Shown here in pieces: positions 60,316-64,000 of a stretch of DNA of 64,000 nt (positions within the stretch are counted from its first letter, which is position 1; each line of letters starts with the position of its first letter). The stretch is from contig NZ_VSFA01000008.1 of assembly GCF_008119785.1 (NCBI RefSeq), positions 90,345 to 154,344 on the forward strand, written 5' to 3'. Below the pieces are notes generated by a model, which saw nothing but the letters and a program-made list of their open reading frames with translations, made no database searches and was not told the origin of the DNA. The translations under genes and the position numbers were made by a program. Source of the stretch: Micromonospora sp. MP36. Lineage in GTDB: Bacteria; Actinomycetota; Actinomycetes; Mycobacteriales; Micromonosporaceae.

Positions 60316-62439
60316 TCCCTGATCAGCTTAGTGATCCTGAGTCGGATGGGGTTTCCGGGATCGTTTCCCACCGTGGTGGGGACGCGTGGGCGTGGAAGTG
60401 GAATCCTGCGCCCAGGGCGGCTCCGCGTGGCTGGTGGCCGGTGGTGGGTGTGCTGGTCGTGTTCACGCCCTGGTGTCGGTGGGCTGCGCGGGGCAGCCTT
60501 GGCCGGTCCGTTGGTGCGTGTCCCTCCGGACGCTTACCCGCCCGGCTGTGAGGCCGGGTGGGGGAGGGTGCCCTACGTCGCCTGGGCGCGGGGCGTGGTG
60601 CCTTGCGCCGGGTGGGGCCAGTCTTCGACCGATCCCCCCGGTGGCTTGTCGTGATAACCGCCGACGTTTCAAACTTGTCGACCACGGCGCGGATGACCAT
60701 GTGGCCGCTGGTCTTGTCGGTGGCGGTCTTTGCCTGGTGGGTGAGGCCGCGGGCGGCGATGCGCCGCCAGGCGCCCTGGTCGCGGTCGCCTTGCCAGCGG
60801 CAGGACTGGTGGGGGCAGATCGCCCACTTCCAGCCCGCCACGGTCGGCTTGTCGGGGGCCTTGCAATGCTGCAGCGGAGTCAGGCACTGCGGGCAGTGCT
60901 TCGAGGTGTTCCGCGCAGGGACGGTGACCACGGCGATACCCGTCTCGGCGGCGAGGTGCCGCATCCGGTCGACGATCTGCCCGCGCACCTGCTGCGACAG
61001 CCGCGTGTTCAGGGTGGCGCCCATGCCCTTGGCCTCCAACGACCGCAGGTCTTCGACGTAGATGACGGTCGCTCGGGCGGCGATGGCCTGGTCCACGGCC
61101 CATCTGGCGGCAGCCCAGGCGAGCGCGGCGTTCAGGTTCGTCGGGCGGTCGGAGACGTGCCGGATCTCGTCGCGCAGCACCGCATGCTTGCCGACGAGTT
61201 GATGCCGGGAGTCGACGCCGATGAGGCGTTGGTAGTGGTCGGCTTTGGCGTGCAGCCGCTCACTGTGCCGGCGCAGGCGGTGCTGTTTGGCCAGGACCCC
61301 GGCCGCCCGGAACTGACCACCCGCCCCCAACGCGGTGATCCGCCCGCCCTCGTGGAGTCGCAGGGCGCCCGCGCTGAGGAGGGTGTTCAGGCCCCAGTCC
61401 ACGCCGACCGCGACCGTGTGCCCGGTCCGCCGGGCCTTCGGCACCGGGTGGCTGTATGCCATATCGGCGCGCACCTGCCCGCCGGTGACACGCAGGGTGG
61501 GCAGGTGCAGCACCGCCGAGGCGGGAACCGTGGGCGGCAGGCTGATCGGACAGGCCACCCACGTCCAATCCCGATACGATCGCGGATCCGGGCGGGTGGG
61601 CAGCTGCAACCGCAGCAACACCCTCGCAGGGTCGGTGTCGCTGCGTTCGATGGTGGCCTGCTGCCGGTCACACGCGGCCAACAGCAGCATCCGCGCGACC
61701 CTGGGGACGCCTTCGAGCTCGAACACGTCCACCGGCAGCCGGCCATTGACGGCAAGGAACCTGGCGGCCTGCCGGGTGCGGGACTTGATGACGCTGGACG
61801 GCAGATGCTCCCCGCCCGGAACCGTCTTACGTACCTGCTCCCACTCCTGCGCGGTGCGCTGACGCGGATCGTCCGGCCACGTCGCCAGCACCCCGGCGAT
61901 CAGGCCAGCACGCCACGACGCCGAACGCAGAACACGCCCCGCCTGCTCCTGCGCCATCCGCACGACCCGGTCATTGACCCTCACACCCACCGGCGCGGTA
62001 ACCGTCCAACCCAAGCGCCGCAGCGCCATCCACGCGTTCGACGGAAGCTTCCGGCCACCCGCGTCGTGTCCGGAGGCCAACACCTCCACATCCGCGCAGT
62101 TCCACCGCTCAACCAACAGGCCGGACACCATGCCCACCACCAGATCGGCGCACCAGCCAACACGTTGCGCAAGCACCGCCTGCGACAGAACCTCACCGCT
62201 CTCCTCGTCCACCCCCGATCGGAGCAAAACGCGGGCGCAAGCGGTACGGGAGACCTCACCCTCAGCCAGCGGCAGCTTCCCGGTCACCGACTCATCGCCT
62301 CGACAACGATCCAGGAGAACCCGCGATCACGACCGGCCCACATCACCGGAATCCACCCCGAACCAGCCCAAAAGCGAAACGCCACGGTCCACACGGTTAA
62401 CCTATGATCACCGACGATTCCTAATCAAGTTGGTCAGCC
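60316..62439. mobile_element. TnpB-like element inserted in the IS481 transposase
   Basis: The ends are inferred from the split codon context: TDNGA before and CYRAE after are contiguous in related IS481 proteins. The 2124-bp insert carries one leftward gene for a 654-residue TnpB-like nuclease and no tnpA. No target duplication is visible. The two ends share only short similar words (ctaa...tcag, inverted), so there are no convincing terminal inverted repeats. Confidence 0.72.
60323..62287 (-). CDS. large TnpB-like RuvC nuclease
   Basis: A 654-residue protein, GTG start. The RuvC triad appears complete: Asp297 in AVGVDWGLN, Glu412 in IYVEDLRSLEAKG and Asp503 in GDRDQGAWRR. A zinc ribbon (CPQC ... 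CPHQSC) lies before the last Asp. It is longer than ordinary TnpB (350-450) because of about 290 residues before RuvC and a basic, Pro/Arg-rich tail of about 140 residues after it. The tail lies where a TnpB guide RNA would be encoded, so it may be a by-product of RNA sequence. No CRISPR array accompanies it. Confidence 0.8.
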   Translation of the reverse strand: MTGKLPLAEGEVSRTACARVLLRSGVDEESGEVLSQAVLAQRVGWCADLVVGMVSGLLVERWNCADVEVLASGHDAGGRKLPSNAWMALRRLGWTVTAPVGVRVNDRVVRMAQEQAGRVLRSASWRAGLIAGVLATWPDDPRQRTAQEWEQVRKTVPGGEHLPSSVIKSRTRQAARFLAVNGRLPVDVFELEGVPRVARMLLLAACDRQQATIERSDTDPARVLLRLQLPTRPDPRSYRDWTWVACPISLPPTVPASAVLHLPTLRVTGGQVRADMAYSHPVPKARRTGHTVAVGVDWGLNTLLSAGALRLHEGGRITALGAGGQFRAAGVLAKQHRLRRHSERLHAKADHYQRLIGVDSRHQLVGKHAVLRDEIRHVSDRPTNLNAALAWAAARWAVDQAIAARATVIYVEDLRSLEAKGMGATLNTRLSQQVRGQIVDRMRHLAAETGIAVVTVPARNTSKHCPQCLTPLQHCKAPDKPTVAGWKWAICPHQSCRWQGDRDQGAWRRIAARGLTHQAKTATDKTSGHMVIRAVVDKFETSAVITTSHRGDRSKTGPTRRKAPRPAPRRRRAPSPTRPHSRAGKRPEGHAPTDRPRLPRAAHRHQGVNTTSTPTTGHQPRGAALGAGFHFHAHASPPRWETIPETPSDSGSLS

Positions 62440-62719
62440 TGCTACCGCGCTGAGGCGTTCGCCCGGGCCCTGCTCGGGTCACGGCACCAGCGGATCACGG
62501 CCTACACCCCACGCCACAACGGGAAGGTAGAGAGGTACAACCGGATCATCGCCGATGGGTTCTCTACGCCCGCACCTGGACCTCAGAGGACCAACGCCGC
62601 GAAGCCGTTGGAGTCTGGAACATTCACTACAACTACCACCGGCCAAACGGCGCCGCGAACGGAGAACCGCCAGCGTCACGACTCGCGACCGGCGTCAGCA
62701 ACGTCCTGGCCTCCCACAC

Positions 62720-63040
62720 CTAGCGGCCCGGCGGCTCGTAGGGGGGCTCTGCCCGGGTCGCCCTGTCGATCTCCTCGGGCGTCAGCAGCGGGATCACCCG
62801 GGTGTCCACCCCGCCCGCCGCTCGGATGGCGATGGCCAGCGCCGCAGCGCTCTTGTGGTCCGGCAGGTCACACAAGACGTAGGTGTCGTACTTGTCGAAC
62901 GAGAAGTGAAGCGAGTCCATGTGCCCGCCGTTGGCCTCGATCGTGTTCCGGACGACCTGGGCGCGTCTGGTCCCACCGTCGCTGATCAGCCCCTTGATCC
63001 CGTCGATGGTGTAGGTCGACTGCAACAGGAACTTGGGCAC
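62720..63040 (-). CDS. GYD-domain protein
   Basis: A 106-residue protein with the GYD-domain layout: MPKFLLQSTYTIDGIKGLISDGGTRR, then FDKYDTYVLCDLPDHKSAAALAIAIRAAG. GTG start. Small ferredoxin-fold proteins of unknown function. Its stop codon overlaps the IS481 remnant's stop in opposite orientation. Confidence 0.8.
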   Translation of the reverse strand: MPKFLLQSTYTIDGIKGLISDGGTRRAQVVRNTIEANGGHMDSLHFSFDKYDTYVLCDLPDHKSAAALAIAIRAAGGVDTRVIPLLTPEEIDRATRAEPPYEPPGR

Positions 63041-63060
63041 CTCGACATCAACTCCCCGAT

Positions 63061-63091
63061 GCGCTGGCGGCTCTCGGACTGCCGCCAGCGC
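63061..63091. repeat. perfect inverted repeat upstream of the GYD gene
   Basis: GCGCTGGCGGC (63061-63071) and GCCGCCAGCGC (63081-63091) are exact inverted repeats around a 9-base loop, 20 bp upstream of the GYD gene start. No T run. It could be an operator, an mRNA leader hairpin or a mobile-element remnant. Confidence 0.5.
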
Positions 63092-63114
63092 CTGCTCGAA
63101 TCAGTCCCGGAAGC

Positions 63115-63336
63115 TCAGCGCGTTCCCTGTCGTTGGACCCGCTCCCCGCCCTCGACCCTCGCCCGGCCCTGGTCACGTTCGGTGCCCGAGGTCCCGGTCG
63201 CCGCCCGCAGGTGCCGGCGGTCCGGCGAGTGCTCCACCTCCGAGCCCTGCCGGCCCCGCGCCCCGCTGCCCGGATTCCGCCCGGCGCGCGCCGACTCGCC
63301 GCCCGGATCATGCTTGTTCCGCTTGTGGCTACCCAT
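63115..63336 (-). CDS. possible small hydrophilic protein (doubtful)
   Basis: A 73-codon frame starting MGSHKRNKHDPGG, rich in Arg, Gly and Glu, with no ribosome site. It could be a disordered small protein or chance coding in GC-rich DNA. The stretch from 63092 to 63521 otherwise shows no gene. Confidence 0.25.
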   Translation of the reverse strand: MGSHKRNKHDPGGESARAGRNPGSGARGRQGSEVEHSPDRRHLRAATGTSGTERDQGRARVEGGERVQRQGTR

Positions 63337-63521
63337 GCGCCGGGCGTACCCGGTATGCCAGCGGCTAGTCACCACGCCGTTCAGTTGCCTGATCCGGTGT
63401 CCTGCCAAGGTCCTGCGGCGAGGATTTCTCACCATCGGGGCATCGCCCGGTCCGGCCCGCCCCTTCGCCGCTGTGACGTCACACCCTGTTATGGTCACGA
63501 ATCCCACGGCGGAGGTATTTG

Positions 63522-63932
63522 TTGACATCGTTGATGCTGGTTGCGGTCATCCCTGACCTCTTCGTCCTGCTGGCGGGGTCCGGGCTGCTGCTGTTTCGGC
63601 GGCAGCGGCTCGGTTCGGTGGCATGGGTGGCCGTGGGGGCCTTGGCGATGCTGATCGTCGCGCTTGTGACGGACACCGTATGGACGGTGTATCAGGTCAA
63701 CCTGTTGACCGGTGACCACGACGGAGCCTGGCGTGTCGTGCTGCAGTGGAACACCCCGATCAGGAGCCTCGCCGGGGCGTTGAGCACCGCCGGAATGCTG
63801 CTGCTGGTGCTGTCGATTTTCACGGGCCGGCGGCCGCGAGGTCCTGACGTTGGGTCGACCGACAGGGAGTCCGCGCCGGGCGGCGCCGACAATGCGGCTA
63901 GCCCGTGTTTCGTAAGGGCTTCCGGCCGGTGA
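63522..63932 (+). CDS. small three-span membrane protein
   Basis: About 136 residues from the TTG at 63522, 6 bases after GGAGG (63511-63515); TTG 63519 is too close to that site and ATG 63534 is the other choice. Three hydrophobic segments (about 3-24, 32-55 and 80-100) and a hydrophilic tail. Family not recognised. The last 68 bases of the window hold nothing I can identify. Confidence 0.6.
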   Translation: MTSLMLVAVIPDLFVLLAGSGLLLFRRQRLGSVAWVAVGALAMLIVALVTDTVWTVYQVNLLTGDHDGAWRVVLQWNTPIRSLAGALSTAGMLLLVLSIFTGRRPRGPDVGSTDRESAPGGADNAASPCFVRASGR

Positions 63933-64000
63933 GGTAGGCCCGGCGTGGCGGTGATCGATAAAGGTTGAGGTCTCCGGTAGATCGGTTAGCGACCAAGCAA

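Larger units (their letters stand above)
59598..62723 (+). pseudogene. IS481-type transposase, frameshifted and split by an inserted TnpB element
   Basis: An IS481-like DDE transposase. The N-terminal helix-turn-helix part (59598-59963, TPAGRRRLVERCRTRPVAHV) ends at a premature stop caused by an extra T near 59960. The catalytic core continues in the next frame (HMVHIDVKKVG, HSAIDGYSRLAY, IVTDNGA) to 60315. It is broken there by about 2.1 kb of foreign DNA and resumes at 62440 with CYRAEAFARALLG and HNGKVERYNR. A missing C near 62563 shifts the last 50 residues, which end in NVLASHT. Three lesions make it dead. Confidence 0.83.

Noticed and set aside
60022..60654. Intact protein ending in a Gly/Trp-rich tail
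   Set aside because: The tail is readthrough from the IS481 core into the inserted element; it is not a real C-terminus.
60323..62287. TnpB-like protein as part of a CRISPR-Cas12 system
   Set aside because: No CRISPR repeats or adaptation genes are present, and the insertion boundaries are those of a mobile element.

Overview
This is a very GC-rich actinobacterial chromosome segment. Short GTGA and ATGA gene overlaps, GTG/TTG starts, a full type VII secretion (T7SS/ESX) locus, a conservon and Micromonosporaceae-like gene content point to a filamentous actinomycete, probably of the Micromonospora/Actinoplanes group. That assignment is inference; no rRNA or species marker is present. No tRNA, rRNA or CRISPR array was seen.

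Layout. (1) 1-9780: a coupled operon with a large unknown protein (cut by the window edge), a MoxR AAA+ ATPase, a DUF5682-VWA fusion and a SWIM zinc-finger protein, resembling the enterobacterial yehL-yehM-yehP-yehQ set with yehM and yehP fused. It ends in a strong hairpin. (2) 9957-11057: a small membrane protein and a SnoaL-like protein. (3) 11267-13812: a NarL-type sensor kinase overlapping a mycosin-like subtilase that has lost all three catalytic residues. (4) 14029-16904: a decayed PhoX-type gene and an IS605-type element with broken tnpA and intact tnpB. (5) 16901-34678: the T7SS locus proper. eccC, two WXG100 genes and four further genes run leftward; five genes ending in eccD run rightward; then come convergent eccE, divergent eccB and a NarL response regulator that probably pairs with the kinase at 11267. 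(6) 34743-39045: a membrane protein, a large LuxR (LAL) regulator and an AraC-type regulator. (7) 39343-43221: a terpenoid operon of P450, class I terpene synthase and class II terpene cyclase with a DxDTT motif. (8) 43424-47252: a conservon (NIT/HAMP sensor kinase, roadblock, DUF742, GTPase). A 14-bp motif shared by the upstream regions of (7) and (8) suggests co-regulation. (9) 47441-53831: a VOC protein, a permease remnant, a lipoprotein/adaptor/ABC/FtsX export operon and a divergent OmpR-type two-component system. (10) 53966-55290: a PadR repressor divergent from a DUF998 membrane protein, with an inverted repeat over the promoter. (11) 55442-59588: an ABC ATPase, a FadR-type regulator, an NAD(P)-binding epimerase and leuA with a Leu-rich leader peptide and hairpin. 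(12) 59598-62723: an IS481-type transposase split by a 2.1-kb element carrying a 654-residue TnpB-like RuvC nuclease. (13) 62720-64000: a GYD-domain protein, a mostly empty stretch and a small membrane protein.

How they may work together. EccB, C, D and E with the WXG100 pairs form a plausible ESX-type secretion machine under its own split two-component system, but the only mycosin-like protein here looks catalytically dead. The P450, class I and class II enzymes could make an oxidised terpenoid under conservon control. The DxDTT motif raises the possibility of a drimane-type sesquiterpenoid rather than a diterpenoid. Mobile DNA and decayed genes cluster at 14-17 kb and 59.6-62.7 kb.
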